64,000 nucleotides of DNA, taken from the NCBI GenBank assembly GCA_037176845.1, contig JAYKXP010000007.1, positions 744,001 to 808,000 of the forward strand. The letters are read 5' to 3'. This document shows, in pieces, positions 47,099 through 60,216 of this stretch. Positions within the stretch are counted from its first letter, which is position 1. Every line of letters starts with the position of its first letter. Source of the stretch: Paramarasmius palmivorus. Lineage: Eukaryota; Basidiomycota; Agaricomycetes; Agaricales; Marasmiaceae. A program made the position numbers and the translations under genes. The notes under the pieces were generated by a model, which did no database searches, was not told the DNA's origin, and saw nothing but the letters and a program-made list of their open reading frames with translations.

Positions 47099-47910
47099 CG
47101 ATGGGATTCTGTGGTTGACTCGAAAAGAAAGGCAGGAAGAGAAGGAGAGAATGGCAGTCGAGTTCAAGAATGGTAGCGAACAAAATTGAGGGACGCGTCT
47201 GTGGGTCCATGTTTGTCGTAGTTTGCCATTACCAGCACAGACCCCGTTCACAAAGAGAAGTCGAAGAGAAGGATACTATGGGGTGCAGAGTAATGGAACT
47301 GATTGAGGTGCAGCCTTCCACACACCCTGCTGCATAAATCCAAGTATATAGTGCCATTCTAAACTATTCAAAAACCTGGTCTTGAATTTTCCAGATTTTT
47401 TAGAATTTTATTGCTACTGTCGGGCAATGACCGAGCAGCAGCAAGGAAATGAAACCCACTGTGACACGGAGGTCACACCACTTGAATAGAGACACTTTGC
47501 GCTTTTCTAACGACCGTTCCCCTGCATCCTTTTTCGCAATTTATAGTTCTCAAAGGTAATTTATGGTACTCTACATACTGGTTGCATTTATATGCTATCG
47601 GGATAGTCCTAACATGTAGTTTCTGACGGTGTCACGCCTCTTTGATGGGGATTTTTGCCATTCATTCGAGCCTCATTCGTTACCGTCTTCCAAAACTCTC
47701 AATATAACCGGTCAGGTACATTTATCCAGATGTATTTTAGCTTAGAAAAATTGCAGGAGGGGCGAACACTCGTCGAAGGCCAAAAAAACGACCAGTTTCA
47801 TTTCCTTGCGGTGTTCATTACCCTGCACCCCATAGTACATTACTTCCGTTACAGATACATCGCTAGAGGTATAGTTTGACCTTGCGTACCACGTATTTCG
47901 TAAATCCTGT
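47099..47910. other. Intergenic region, Swi5 to MFS transporter
   Basis: About 800 bp, AT-rich in parts (TTTTTTAGAATTTTATTGC near 47.4 kb). No gene, repeat or RNA gene seen. Confidence 0.5.
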
Positions 47911-50492
47911 TCATAAAATATACCTATATCCACTCCATTCATCTCCCTTCTCCCTCTTCGCTTCGGCAACTGTTGCGTACTGACCATTCTTTTCGTGTCC
48001 GGTCTTGGAGTCTCCAATAATCTCATCTCGTTCGCCTCTGTCTCGCTTCGCGTTCTCTCTCTTCACGAAGAAGAGATAGATGCAAGAGGTAACTATTCCG
48101 ATGCCAATATACATCAACACCAATCCATGACCGAGAGGGTACCATGGCGCGTCTGCCGCACGATACTATTGATTAGGTGAGCTTGAATCCGATGAGGACG
48201 CGCGAATAAGGACTTACGACGTTGGAGCTGACGGCTCCATTGATGTTACCACTGAGGGGGCATCAGTCACATTCTACTCAACATGACCGAAGCTTCAACG
48301 AAGGGAACGTACAAGCTGATAACCATCCCAAGTGTCACACTACGCTTGTAAGACCCCTCAACATTATTAGACATCCACGCGCTGAATTGGCAAGGTTAGC
48401 AGAAGGTACATCGCCATAGATGCTATACGAACATGGTATTCGCTGTAGGAGGAAGACTTGAGCGAATTACAAAACTCCCAATGGTACAACGACTTACGGA
48501 TGTTGGGGAATATACCACTGAAGCATAAGAAAGAATACGTCAGTAACGGCAAACTACGCAAGAGAAAGAAACAGACCATGCAGCCAAGAACACAGCGAAA
48601 TAAGACACAGCTGGATTTCTTGATGCGATAAGGATGATGTAGCCAGCGGCACCTGCAATCGATGGTCTATTAGGGTCAGGTGCTTCGGCCGAAAGTGTTA
48701 ATCCTCACCTAGGCAATAGAACCCACTAATGGCGACGAATGGTAAGTGTTGCCATCCCGAGCTCCAAGTGATGACGTCCTTACAGATTGAAATAGCCTCG
48801 GTTGCCCAACCGGTCCGCAAGGAACCCGACTAAGCAAGTAATGATGCACGCAAAGACATAAACCGGGACAGTCAAGAGGTTTGCCACCGTTCTGTTCGAG
48901 GCAAAATCGCCGAGCTGTAACGGAATAGGATCAGTATTCACCGAAACGGAATCTCTCATCGCGACTTACTTGATTGATGATCGAAGGAAGGAAGAGAGAG
49001 AATGCGTATAATGGCATATCACAGCCTGCGTAAATCAACACTGGAAATAATAAAGGTCATCATATTTGAAGCAGAGAATAGTCCTCATTAACTTACTTCC
49101 GACCCATGTCTTCCAGTCAAACAAACTCTGTTTGATATACCTCCACCTAAGCTTCTCGCCAGCAGCGCTGAACTGGTCATCACTTTGCAGACGACGAACA
49201 ACGACAGTTCTCTCCGTCTCCGACAAGAACTTGGCAGTATCAGGGAAGTCCTGAATGATCCAGAAAGAGAAAACCCCAGCCACCACTGTGATAAGCCCCT
49301 CCAAGATACTAACCAAAGACGAAGTGAATAAACTGCTATTTCAGTCGTAAACGATCACTCACAAGATCCACGCCCATGCCGGCTTCCCGCCAACGCCGTC
49401 CATTTGAGCAATCGCAGCCTTTTGAATGAGATTAGTTAGCATTTCGGTAACCGGGAACATATGGACGCATACCGCTAACAACCCTCCGAAGGCTCCGGAG
49501 ACAGTTGCAGCTGAGAAGAATACCGCGGCACGAATACCAAACTCGGATCGTTTGTACCAACTGATCGTTCAAACTTTGTCAGGAACAGTCACAATTGATA
49601 AGGAACATGTCGCACTGACCATGACAGATAGTAATTCACACCCGGGAAGAGACCGGCTTGCCATGGGTGATAAATAGAGCGGTCGAGCTTCGCGGATAGA
49701 AGGATTAATTACCTTCAAACACACCAAGGAAGAATCGCATGGCTTGGGTAATAAATAGAGCTGTTAAGCTTCGTAAATACAAGGAAGCGAATGTTCACTT
49801 ACTAACGAGACCACCATAGTCATGAACGAGACCTTGGACCGTCTGAGCCGAGCATGAGAGGGGCGAAGATAATGGGGTGGAGTGAAAGTGCGCACCATCA
49901 TAACACCCCAGAGTAACATCAACCCCGAAAGCCATATTGACGGCCGTAAACGTTTGAGGAAGACGTTGGAAGGTACCTGAGATGATTCATGAGCGAGGGA
50001 CGATGATCTATGTTGGGCATATGCACCTCAAAAACGGCATAACTGTTTTGTCGAGTCAGAATTTACACCACGACGAAATATATCGAAGAGTTCTACCTGA
50101 AGAAAAATACCGTCAAGGAGATGAGGTACTGGTTGTCAGTGATGTTAAGGTCGTCTTCTAGGTTGTATAGCTGTCCAGCATCATTCAAAAACGCGCTCTA
50201 ACGATCACGATTATAGCATTCGAACCTTGGCACTGGACAAGAAGTCAGCGAGACTCTGCATGTATTGTATGAATACTCACTTTCCGATACTTGTTCTATC
50301 CAAGAAACTCAAAAGATACAAGAAAGAAAGCCATGGAATAAGAGCCAAGTCAATCTTTCGCAGCAACTTGCGTTCGTCGATGCCACTGGTGTCAATATGG
50401 GCGTTATAGAGAGGCGTCTCATGTGGCACTTGTATTGACGCAGCTTCCTTGTCGGAACTTGATGAAGAAACGACAGGCTTCTCAGTATCCAT
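47911..50492 (-). CDS. MFS transporter, Dal5/ACS family (second type)
   Basis: The ATG at 50492 starts MDTEKPVVSSSSSDKEAASI. The first transmembrane exon reads RKLLRKIDLALIPWLSFLYL, LSFLDRTSIGK. Short exons then give RFFLGVFEAGLFPGVNYYLS and the matching downstream residues for KRSEFGIRAAVFFSAATVSG. IQDFPDTAKFLSETERTVVV and LYFIGIGIVTS-like helices appear further on, and the tail is KRENAKRDRGERDEIIG, ending with the stop at 47911-47913. It belongs to the same superfamily as the transporters at 28.6 and 61.3 kb but is clearly different in sequence and tail. There are more than ten introns, including a 30-base exon flanked by two similar introns (see separate entries). Substrate unknown. Confidence 0.85.
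49657..49712 (-). repeat. Intron b of the transporter, similar to intron a
   Basis: A 56-base intron (GTAATT..GGCAAG). Its 3' half, GAAGCTCGACCGCTCTATTT followed by ATCACCCA, matches the neighbouring upstream intron at 24 of 28 positions. The two flank a 30-base exon. Confidence 0.75.
49743..49802 (-). repeat. Intron a of the transporter, similar to intron b
   Basis: A 60-base intron (GTAAGT..CCCAAG). The segment GAAGCTTAACAGCTCTATTT followed by ATTACCCA is the counterpart of the one in intron b. Both are bounded by good splice sites and both must be removed to keep the transporter frame. Confidence 0.75.
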
Positions 50493-52066
50493 GATGGTGG
50501 TCGGTCCTGGACAGAACGCGGGAAGGAAAGGCAGCAGACCGTTTGGTCATTCGACATTTCCGTTCAAAAATGAATGCGAACAAGCCTGCCGTAACCCTTT
50601 TGCGTACCCCATGCTCTACCCCGCGTGAGAAAAAATTGAGATAATTCCGTTCTGGAATTCGATCCGCCGGATATCTACTCTTTTTCTCTCCATTTCCCAT
50701 CACACCTCGCTGTACATCTGTCAGTGGTGCAAGTCGAGCCTGAAAAGTTGACAGTCCCCGTAGCGGTCAAGTTGAAACCGAAGTACCCCGCGGGAGACTA
50801 GAGCTTATTACTGGAGCTTGACGCTTTGACGACAACTCTTCTGGAATACAAGAGAGCTTGAGCGGAACGATATAGAACAATATCAGAACCTGGAACTTCT
50901 TTCAGCCTGAGTAACTCGACGCCGCGCTGATGGAATGACCAATGCAGCTGCCTAACAAATGAAAGCAGCCTCTTGATATGCAATTCTCAACGGTGTATCG
51001 CAATACCACAATTCGTTATCTACTACGTCCTTGCACGCACCGTTTGACCCTCACGAGGTGGGCAAACACTCCACGGATGCTACGACGGAAGCATACTAGG
51101 GCATACCGCGCAAATCCCACGATTTCATCATGGCCATGATTGATCATCTCGTGCTCGCCGCTCTGATTGACGAAGATAACACCGTTGCTCAGTCAGAATC
51201 AACCCTGCGTGATTGGTCCGTACCCCGCTTGCCAAGGTGCTTAACAGCTTTTGGGGAACGGCTGGGAATGGTCTGGAGTGGTGTACGAGTGTCTTTTGAC
51301 CTGTTTTTGACCCGCGTTCACATCATCGTTCGCCTTCCCCGCATTATCCAAGGCACTTTGGGTAGGCAGGAGGCTCTATGCCAAGGCACAATAGCTCGAC
51401 TCGGACCGGTTCTTGAAGGGTCCGAAGCTGACCGTACATTGGATTATGGTGCGACAAGCACGCACGCACATGTACCACATAGTCTTGGAGGTAGATTATC
51501 ACCGACGTCTGTCGCGACTATATGTACCAAGGAACCAAGGGATCGTCGTGTCATGTCACTCGACTACCCCAACTTCCAAGCCAGGTCCAAGCAAACTATT
51601 GTGGCGCAATCAACAATCACAACTTGACCACCAAACACACTCCGAGCCTTGCAACGGACCTACGACACTCCATTTTTGCACTGGGATTTATTGCAGGGTA
51701 CGTAGTAACAGGCAATTGTACATTGTACATGTGCAGTCATGAGATGATAATGAAACGGCACGGTAATGTAGAGGAATCGAGCCAACGAGCTATGTACGAG
51801 AATAAAGTAAGGCCTTCGAGGACGACAGATTGTAGACAGTGATGGAACAGTGAATTGATGATGCCGATTGCATATCTGTATCGTAATGCGAGGAAAAGAA
51901 AGTCCTAATCACAAGGGAAGGAAGAAAGTCGAACGGGAAGGAAAGGCCAAAGGACTGATGAAAGCAAATTACCGATAAAATGAAGAATTAATGCGGAGGG
52001 TATGGTGAAATGCAAGGTATGATGATGATATGAACAAGTTGGTGGAAGGTTCTCGAACCTTTAGGG
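50493..52066. other. Intergenic region with a doubtful 165-codon open frame
   Basis: A plus-strand frame at 51130-51627 (MAMIDHLVLAALIDEDNTVA...) is long for chance but has no recognisable domain, no TATA element nearby and unremarkable composition. Overlapping frames are also open. I do not call it a gene. Confidence 0.4.
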
Positions 52067-55000
52067 CTAATGCTGACCTCGATCATGACTGCCATTATGA
52101 TTCCACAACCCGAGGTATGCGCGAGCTGAGGACATTATTCCCACTGCCTTGCCGACAATAGAATCTTCCGTGGGGCTTGTAGGCTCCTTATCAGTGCCCT
52201 GTTTTGAAGCCGAAGAGGTAGGACTATTCGGCGCCTTGTCAGAGTCCGAAGCCGATTTTCGACTGCTCACAAGCGATTCCCGAGGTAAGATATCGATGTT
52301 CGGCGATGACGACACAGGCATGGATGTCGATGGGTCCACTGACGACGTTGAATACGACATTCTTGGCGAAGACATATGTGGTTGGGTTATATCTATCGGT
52401 GACCTGTAGTTCATCTTCGCTATCGCATGCGCAGCACCACTCATGCTCATCGCTGGTGAATTGGCAGGCGTTGGATGCGAGGCCCGGATCACTCCTTCGT
52501 CCCTCGAACTACCAAGCGACGTAGTCCGGCTAGGTTCGTTGATTACTGGCAGTTTCGGCTCCGAAGAGGGAACAATTGTCTGCGAACTCGAGGCTGAGGA
52601 TGTCCCTGATTCTGAAAATTCGGACGAAGTGACTGACTCCGAAGTGGGATGGGAAGGACTACTGGGTGTGACGCTATCGCTGCTGACGCTACTAGATAAC
52701 GAAGGAGATGTTACAGAGGTCACATTCTCGACACCTTCAGGACTCAAGCTATGGCTTAGCTTTCGCTCTCTTCTCTCCCTGCCCCGGCTACTACTACGTT
52801 GCGATCGGTCCCTATCACGGTCTCTTTCACGATCACTTATTCGACCGTTGGCGTACACGCCGTATGCGATACCGATCGCACTACCCTCGGGCGACAAACT
52901 ACCCAGAGGAGATCCATGATGAGATCTGGGTCGTTCCCTGTCGGACAATGATGAAGACGTCCGTGTAGATGAACGGCCTCGGGAACCGGACGACTCTGGG
53001 GAAGTGTTGATTACGGCACCGCGACCACGTAGAGGAGGGGAAAGTAGAGAGGACGATGAACCGCTGCGGTCAAACGAGCCACTGCGACCAGGGACAGAGA
53101 TAGCTGGCGTGCTGGACGATGGTGCCTGAGGTGAAGGTGTACGTGATTTTGATCTGGAGCGCGACCTTGACTTTCGTTCGCTGCCGTCGTCTCTTGGATC
53201 AAGAGAGCTAGGACTGGATGAAGGACTACTCCGACTTCGACCTCTACGTTCGTCACTGCTTTTCGGTATCTTCCTTCTGGCCTGCGCTCGACTATTCCGT
53301 CTGGTGTAATCCTCTCCTAGATCAGGACCGCCAAAGTAATCATACGCATCCTCTTCCTCGATCTCTTCCCCAGAACCTTTGCCAGCACGATCAACGGCGG
53401 GTGGCGTTTTCACCACAATAGGCAATGAAGGGGAGACGATACCAGGCGGGCCGCTACTACGTGGTGGCTTCCTATCCTGTTTGGAGGAGCCGTCGGTAGA
53501 AAAGAGTGCTTCTTGATGATGATAGACACTCCCTTCCTCTTCCGTCTCCTTTGATCTTCGCTGTTCCAATTTCCCAGCCTGTTCTCTGCTGGATTGGGGT
53601 TCTTCCGACTGCACTGCACTGCCCGACAGTCGCTCCTCATCTGCATCCTCCATCAGTTCAATCTCTGCTTCAGCACCATTCACGATAGGCCTAACGCGGA
53701 CAGTGCCTGTACTGCCAAAACTCGACGATCGACCACCATAAGATGATCCGTATCTTCCACTCGGAGGAGGCATGTAAACCAGTTCGACAGGTGTTCCAGC
53801 GCTCTCACTACCACTACTTCTGTAGCCGCCGATAGCTGCAAATCCTCCATCGTCACTGAAGGCTTCGTCACCAAAGCTATCCATCCAAGCACCATATCTG
53901 GAACCAGCACTTCCATCTTCGTGAACACCAAAGCCGTCCCAAGCAGGGAAAGAACCTGGATATGCGTAGTTGGTGGCACTGCCCGTCTTGAGGATAGTAG
54001 GGGCTATCGGTGCTATCGTGACCATCTGCTGCGAGTGATCTGATCCAATCCCTGGAGACGGCGTGTTCCTGGACAAAGTAGCTGCGAGGGAAGGTCGACG
54101 TGTGGTGCTACTACTGTGAGTAGTACCTGACCGTCTCCGGCGGGCGACATTGGGGGGAAGAGAGCGGCGTTTCTTCCCAGAAGCAGACGATGACGAATAT
54201 GACTCTGCGGAAGATGATGAAGAAGTGGATGTTTTAGATTTCGAACGAGGTGTCTTTAGATGACCATCTTTGCTAGAATGGCGTGATGATCGCATTTCGA
54301 TGACACCTTCATTGTCAAAGTCCTCTGCGTCGTCTTCGTCGTCATCGTCATCTTGGTCTTCGATGAAGATGTCCTCGTCGAAGTCGGAATCTGAATCAGT
54401 GATTGCACACTCGTTCAGACCCCAGTCTGCGTCGAATTCATCCTCGTTCTCAACGTCTTCGTCATACCTAGCCAAATTAGGCACAAGTTAAATATATGAT
54501 ATGATAAGCTCAAATAGAAGATGAAGAACCTACCCATCGTCGTCACCAATGTCACCATCTTCGTCAATGGTCTCAAACCTTTCGTCCGAAGCAATCCCTT
54601 TCGGCTTATCTATCGCGATGCATTGTTCCACGAACGTGTTGAAGGTGATGTGCTTCTTTTTTTGAGGTACCCCGGAATTAGGAGCAAGCTCGCTTGTGGG
54701 ACCACGAGGTGAAGTAGAAGCCGAGTTTGAATTGGATGACGATGGTTGAGAACTGCTGGGGGCCTGACTGCCTAGATGCGAGGTAAAGTACCCCGTGAGA
54801 TTGGTGGTACTGTTTACGCGAGCAGGACGCGAATTACTCAATGTGTTGGATGATGTGGATCCGGCGGCACCGGGAGGTTCTATACGAGGTGGTGAATCCT
54901 TGCGGAATGTACGGTCGGGTCCCCATCGAGTGATGTGAGTGTCCGATTTCGTATGGACAAGCGAAGGTCTGCGTTGTTTGGGGTGATTTAAGTGATCTAC

Positions 55001-55639
55001 AGGAAAACAATAAGATATCTCGCATCCTTGTGAAGCAAATATAGTAAACTGACCTTCACACTCTCCATCGCTACATGAGGGACTGAAGACGGGGCTTGTG
55101 GGTAAGTCGCTTGTGAGTAGCTCACTTATACTCCGATACTTGAGAATAGATTTCTGCTTGGGAGTTGTTGAGAGGTCGAGACGATCATGCGCAGAGGCCG
55201 GAGCTCGTTCCAAATGGTCTCTGGGTTTGGGTGGTGGCGACCAGTCTACAGCAGTGTGTAGCGGGCCATAAAGCCATGTAACATCAGAATCCTTCAGCCT
55301 AAAAAGAGCCGAAAGGCAAGTCAGTAAGAGACATATAAAAGACAAGATTGATGGGCTTCAGAAAATGAAAACAGACCAATTAAGAGTTTCTGGGTTCACA
55401 GTCGGGAGTTTGTTTCTCTGCTTCCACCATGTCCTCCAACTTGCGTTCTCCAAACGCATACCATTTGTAATCTCATTCTTCTGTCTCGTCATATTTCTCC
55501 ACGAGCGCCAGACATCCTCTTCTCTCCAATCGTGACTGAGATAATCAACCTGCCCTCTCGCTTGGGTTTCGAGTGCAGAGTCGTCGGGTACGATGTTTGC
55601 GGTGACGGAGTGCATCAGCACAGGGAGGTAATGTGCCAT
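52067..55639 (-). CDS. Reg1-like protein phosphatase 1 regulatory subunit (DUF1752/GATA-AreA-like N-domain)
   Basis: Yeast Reg1 targets PP1 (Glc7) in glucose repression, acting on Snf1. The first exon from the ATG at 55639 holds the family domain DYLSHDWREEDVWRSWRNMT, RQKNEITNGMRLENASWRTW, then WLKDSDVTWLYGPL after splicing. In the next region KKKHITFNTFVEQCIAID contains a PP1-docking motif of RVxF type (K-H-I-T-F). The last exon is a single 800-codon frame of low complexity: an acidic patch (YDEDVENEDEFDADWG, EDIFIEDQDDDDDEDD) followed by Ser/Arg/Pro-rich sequence. It ends SARAYLGLWNHNGSHDRGQH at 52067. About 1,080 residues in four exons. The Ser-rich tail suggests heavy phosphorylation. Confidence 0.85.
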
Positions 55640-58600
55640 GATGGCAGAGGGAAAGGGGTGAAATGTGTCTGCCGACGTCGGCGACTATGAGCAGAACGTC
55701 GAGGACGATGGGGAGAGGGAAAAAAAGGGATTTAGGTAGTGATGAGGGATGTCGGAAGAAAGTGAGCTCCACCGTTTTACTCTAACTCTGCCAGAAGGCG
55801 GCGACGGACCACGGTCCCCCGGTACCAACATTCACCCGTCCCGACTGACCGAGCGTGGACCAACTGCACACGGTACCTTTTCCTTTTTCGGTCATTTATC
55901 CGGTAACTCCAAATTGCATTTTCAGGCTCAAAACCCTCGTGGTTCCGTCCGGAAATCGCTCTCTGTGTATCTCTGTCAACCCTGGATGTTCAGCGTTCAT
56001 CTGGACAGCATACAGACGCCATACAGCGTCTGTATCCTGTCTGCAGCCACTTACAGGAGCGGGTAACACGATGTTCCCCACACTATGATCTCGAATACCC
56101 CATCTTTGATCCAGAATCTGAACAGAATCTGAACGCACCTATTCAAGGCCGCTCATTCCCACTCCTCATATTGTATCATAGTATCGAAGGGATATCCACT
56201 CTTTAATGCCGTTCGTAGGCGTATGATTGCACTCAGGCACCACTAACATCACTCTTTCACGGACTCTCAAGACGCTGAGCGGCTTGTGCTATCTTGTGCT
56301 TGAGGGGTCGTCCACTGGAACATCAGATACATCCACCTCGTATCCACCTTCGCATCCGAGTTTCGCAATCCCGAAAAGTTCCGAGCAAGACCTCAAACGC
56401 ACGACAGCTCACTTTGATTCCCTCTGAGACTGGTTCACAGCCCCCTTACTGTCGATATGTTGCTCCGTCCGATTCATCATGACCGTGTAACTGTTCCCAT
56501 GCATGGTATGCTGCGGCGACAGCGATATTTTAGCTGTATTCGGGCTCTCTTACGGCCAAGGCCTCGAATTTACGCCTATGCCGCACCATTGCAACCTCCC
56601 AAATCCAGATGAAATGCAAATCACCAAGTTTGTTCCGGCAGCTTTCCTTGAAAAAGGTACCAACCAGCTCTTCCTTTGTTACCACTTTCACGACTTCACG
56701 ACCCCAAAAAAAACCAAGACGCGAGGATTCTGGGATCAACGGGTACTTGTGATCGATATCAGCAATGGATGTCTCGGATACCTGTTCATTTGCATTACCA
56801 GGAGATGATTTTCCTCGTACTATGTCCAAATATAGAAAGTCCAAATCCATATCCGGCGTGTCGCGCTGATGGCGCGTTTGAAATTATATGGAAGACCAAT
56901 GTTCCGGGAGTAAGCGAGGCGCGTTCCTCGACTGCGATGGTATCAATTTCCACTGAAAATCAACGGCCGTCGCCAGCTGGTAGCTCTGCCAATGCCAACC
57001 AATGCCATAGGCTCAACTTGGATGCATCGCTCATCGATCCCTCTATCACCGATGTGCGAGGTAACCGGTAACGTGTCGACTGTTCTTCGATTGGACGAAA
57101 CTGGTACCCTCAAAAATTTCTGCATATATACAGCTAGTAGCTTCACCGGAACGTTCACTACACTGAAATGAATGGCGGGATAGATTTTCTATTACATCTC
57201 GTAAATTTCTTTCCCAGGTGACCTACTGAACGTGTTGGAATCTTGTATAGAAGATGCTGGTTATGAACTGTCGACTTCCCATTGGCATCCCACTACCAGG
57301 GCCCTTGTAGTCCAGACCGGGGTAACTGAGGGGAATTACCATCGGCAACGGCAAGCCAAATTTCACGGAAAGAAGCACGTAGTCAAAGCAAACTAAATTT
57401 TTGGTTAAGCGGCTAAGCGGGGATGTTTATTCAGTCCATAGACCTCAAACATCAGGCCACACCAATACACCAATAGAACACGTTACACACGGGAGAGCAA
57501 CCGAAAAAAACCATGTCAGCTTAATTTGATTGACAGAGCAAACTGAGAACTGACAACAAAGCATGGGCGAGAGTTTCTCCGCAGGCAGTTTCTCCAGATC
57601 TACGTACAAAACAATACAGTGGGACATACAAACTTGCCTATTTGGTAAACGTTCATCACGTCTATCAGACCATTGCCCCACGACCCCAGATCCCCGTGGC
57701 CAATTAAACCTGTTTCATACTACTCATTGAGTTCCATCCGTTTCGCATGTTCCGGGGAGCTCGTGGAAGATTGTTGTCGTCCCTAGGCCGCTCAGTGTCA
57801 ACTGCAAAACTTGTGCGTGAGCGCCTGAGAAGGGCGGCCCGTTGCATGTAACTTGGGTAAAACACCGTACCAAAGAACATTCAAATACGAGCCCAGACTG
57901 TTCGTTGACAAGGCGGCTTCGGGTTTCAAAGCTTCAGCGCTTCAGCTTCAGAACTAAGCACTTTCGAAAATTACACCATGCAACTGGCTGCAACTGGTGG
58001 AGCGGATCATACAGTGCTGTACAGATAGGCATTCAGAAATTGGCATCGTTATCGGTTCAAGTTGGTATGGTTGATACGCCGGTATCCGTCGGTCTGTGAG
58101 CCAGCTGCCACGTTAAAGTTTGACGCCGAGAAGGATAATCAGGGAGCGGGATCCACCTCCCACCACCTTGGTCCCGTGGTCGCGGAATAACACCGTCTGC
58201 AGGTCATTCAGCTTGGAACGGTAACAATTCAGGCTACAACATGAGCCGTAGATTTGCATTGGAACCAAGAGACCGTAGACCGCTACGTGTCGAGGAATCT
58301 AAAGGCCGGAACATAATCTTGAGCACTTTTAGCTCTTGTTCTGAATGTTTGAAGAAGAAAGAATCATACCTTTGAAGTGTTAAACGGAACCAAAAATAAT
58401 AGCGCGTTTAGACATGTGATTGCATTTTTTTACTTCCTCCTTGTCGGCCTCCAAAGAGAGACCGCGTAAAGTGAGACATCCGCTGCGTATAAACGATCTA
58501 CGCTGTCATAGGGAAAATCATATGCGTGGACTTGGGTTTTTGCGATGGTCGAGGTCCATCCATCCTGTGTGGCGTATTTTCTGAGGGTGATTCGGATGCT

Positions 58601-59133
58601 ACAGTCGGATCCAACTAGACTGCCCACTATTTTTGTCGTGATGCGATTTAGAAGACTGTATAAAGGGTACAATGGGGACCGAGGGTTTGTCCCAAACACT
58701 TTTTCTAGTCCTTCCAGCTTAGAGCCACCTTAGTAAGATCCGTACGAAGGACGGGGTTCTCGGAAGTTTTGGTAGCCACCATAAGGAGACTAAGAGTCGG
58801 CCTTCATCGACATCCTGCGCCTAAACTATCGACTAGAGAAGGAGTTTCTTGAGAAGTCGGGTTCGCGATCATGCTTCTTTGAGGACCCACGGGGATTACA
58901 TTGAACGCATTTTGCGAGTGCTGAAACTACCTTTGGATCAGCAAAAGGTGAACGAAAGGATTAAGCCCACCGACGACTCCAATGCTCAGCCTCAAGGCCT
59001 CAACAATGGGAGCTGGCGAGCTTAGGAAACAAACTTGAGTGGTGCATGGTGGTCGTATGTACATACGCAAGCGTGTGAATAAAAACAACTCTTCCAGTGA
59101 CCACAACTACTCCAGACCCTTTTTCTCGATAGC
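55640..59133. other. Gene-poor interval, 3.5 kb
   Basis: Only scattered short frames. Facing frames at 56503-56808 (+) and 56530-56850 (-) each exceed 100 codons, but neither shows a domain or continues through plausible splice sites. I see no transposon ends or RNA gene. A CTTCAG-rich microrepeat occurs near 57.93 kb. Confidence 0.5.
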
Positions 59134-60124
59134 ATGGATATCGATTCCAGTTCTGCTTCGAATTCGCTAATAAACCCGACTTTTAACGACCCAAAAGCCG
59201 ACGTTATCATCAGAACATGCGATGGAGTTGACTTTCGGATGTACAAGACTCTTCTCTCATTATCATCTTCTTTCTTCGATGGAATGTTATCATTACCTCA
59301 ACCTTCTTCAGGAACTACAGATTCAAATGTATTGCCTATTATACCGATACCAGAATCCAGCAAAGTCGCCGAGAAACTCTTGTTGTTTTGCCATCCAGCT
59401 CACTCACCCATACTCGACACTCTCGACGATATTCGGCTCGTATTGGAACCAGCCATTAAATATGATATGACAGGCGTAACACAAAGAATCGTGATGCAGC
59501 TTGAACCTTTTATATCTGCAGAACCCCTCCGAGCGTACTGCGTCGCCTGGCAATTCAAACTCAGACCCCAAGTCGAACAAGCTGCGAAACGGCTTCTCAC
59601 TCAACCCCTTCTTCCTCGGCGCTTCATAAAGGAACTTGATCTAGTTCCTGCGACAGCGCTTCACCGACTTCACGAATATCACTACAACTGCGGAAAGGCT
59701 GCACGAGCTATAGCGACCGCTTTTGGTTGGATCGATGTCCAATCTTTCGTGCGGTTTGACGCAGGAGGAAACTGCTGCGATTGTGCAAATGGGAACGAAA
59801 CAGTGACCGGTTATGATAATCAGTTGATCTCTGCGAGATCTTGGTGGTTGGAATACATGCGAGAGTCAGCTGTTTTATTACAGCAAAGACCTTGCGGGAA
59901 CACGGTCAAGGACCCGGAGCTATTGAACAAAATCATTAAGCGTGCGGTTCAGTGCAGATATTGCAAGGAACGAGTTTTCACGGAGATGATGGAGTTTATG
60001 GAGGACTTTGCCAATGAGATTGAAAGAACAACGGATGTGGTACGTGCTGCGCATTTACACCTTTCTTTCAATCACTGATGACTTTGAGTATATCCAGATT
60101 GAGTTGGAGATCAGAGAGTTTTGA
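59134..60124 (+). CDS. BTB/POZ-domain protein (divergent copy)
   Basis: The ATG at 59134 starts MDIDSSSASNSLINPTFNDP. The BTB fold reads KADVIIRTCDGVDFRMYKTL, LSLSSSFFDGMLSLPQPSS. The middle block LVLEPAIKYDMTGVTQRIVM and AYCVAWQFKLRPQVEQAAKR matches the other two BTB proteins in the window. Cysteine pairs are present but rearranged (GGNCCDCANG, CRYCKERVF). A splice at 60039 (GTACGT..TATATCCAG) replaces the read-through end with IELEIREF and a stop at 60124. About 310 residues in two exons. It is the least similar of the three paralogues. Function unknown beyond likely BTB-mediated dimerisation. Confidence 0.85.
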
Positions 60125-60216
60125 TTTTATGCTACCGAAAAGGACTGGACTATACCTGTACTTAAGGCGGCTCTACTGGGTCCAGAGTAATCAGAGCTTC
60201 CTTAACCACAACCACC

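Noticed and set aside
51130..51627. 165-codon plus-strand frame as a gene
   Set aside because: No domain, overlapping open frames in other phases, no promoter signal.
52443..52919. 158-codon plus-strand frame
   Set aside because: Antisense shadow of the Ser-rich Reg1-like exon.
56503..56850. Facing frames of about 100 codons on both strands
   Set aside because: Neither continues through plausible splice sites or shows a motif; kept only as a note in the gene-poor interval.
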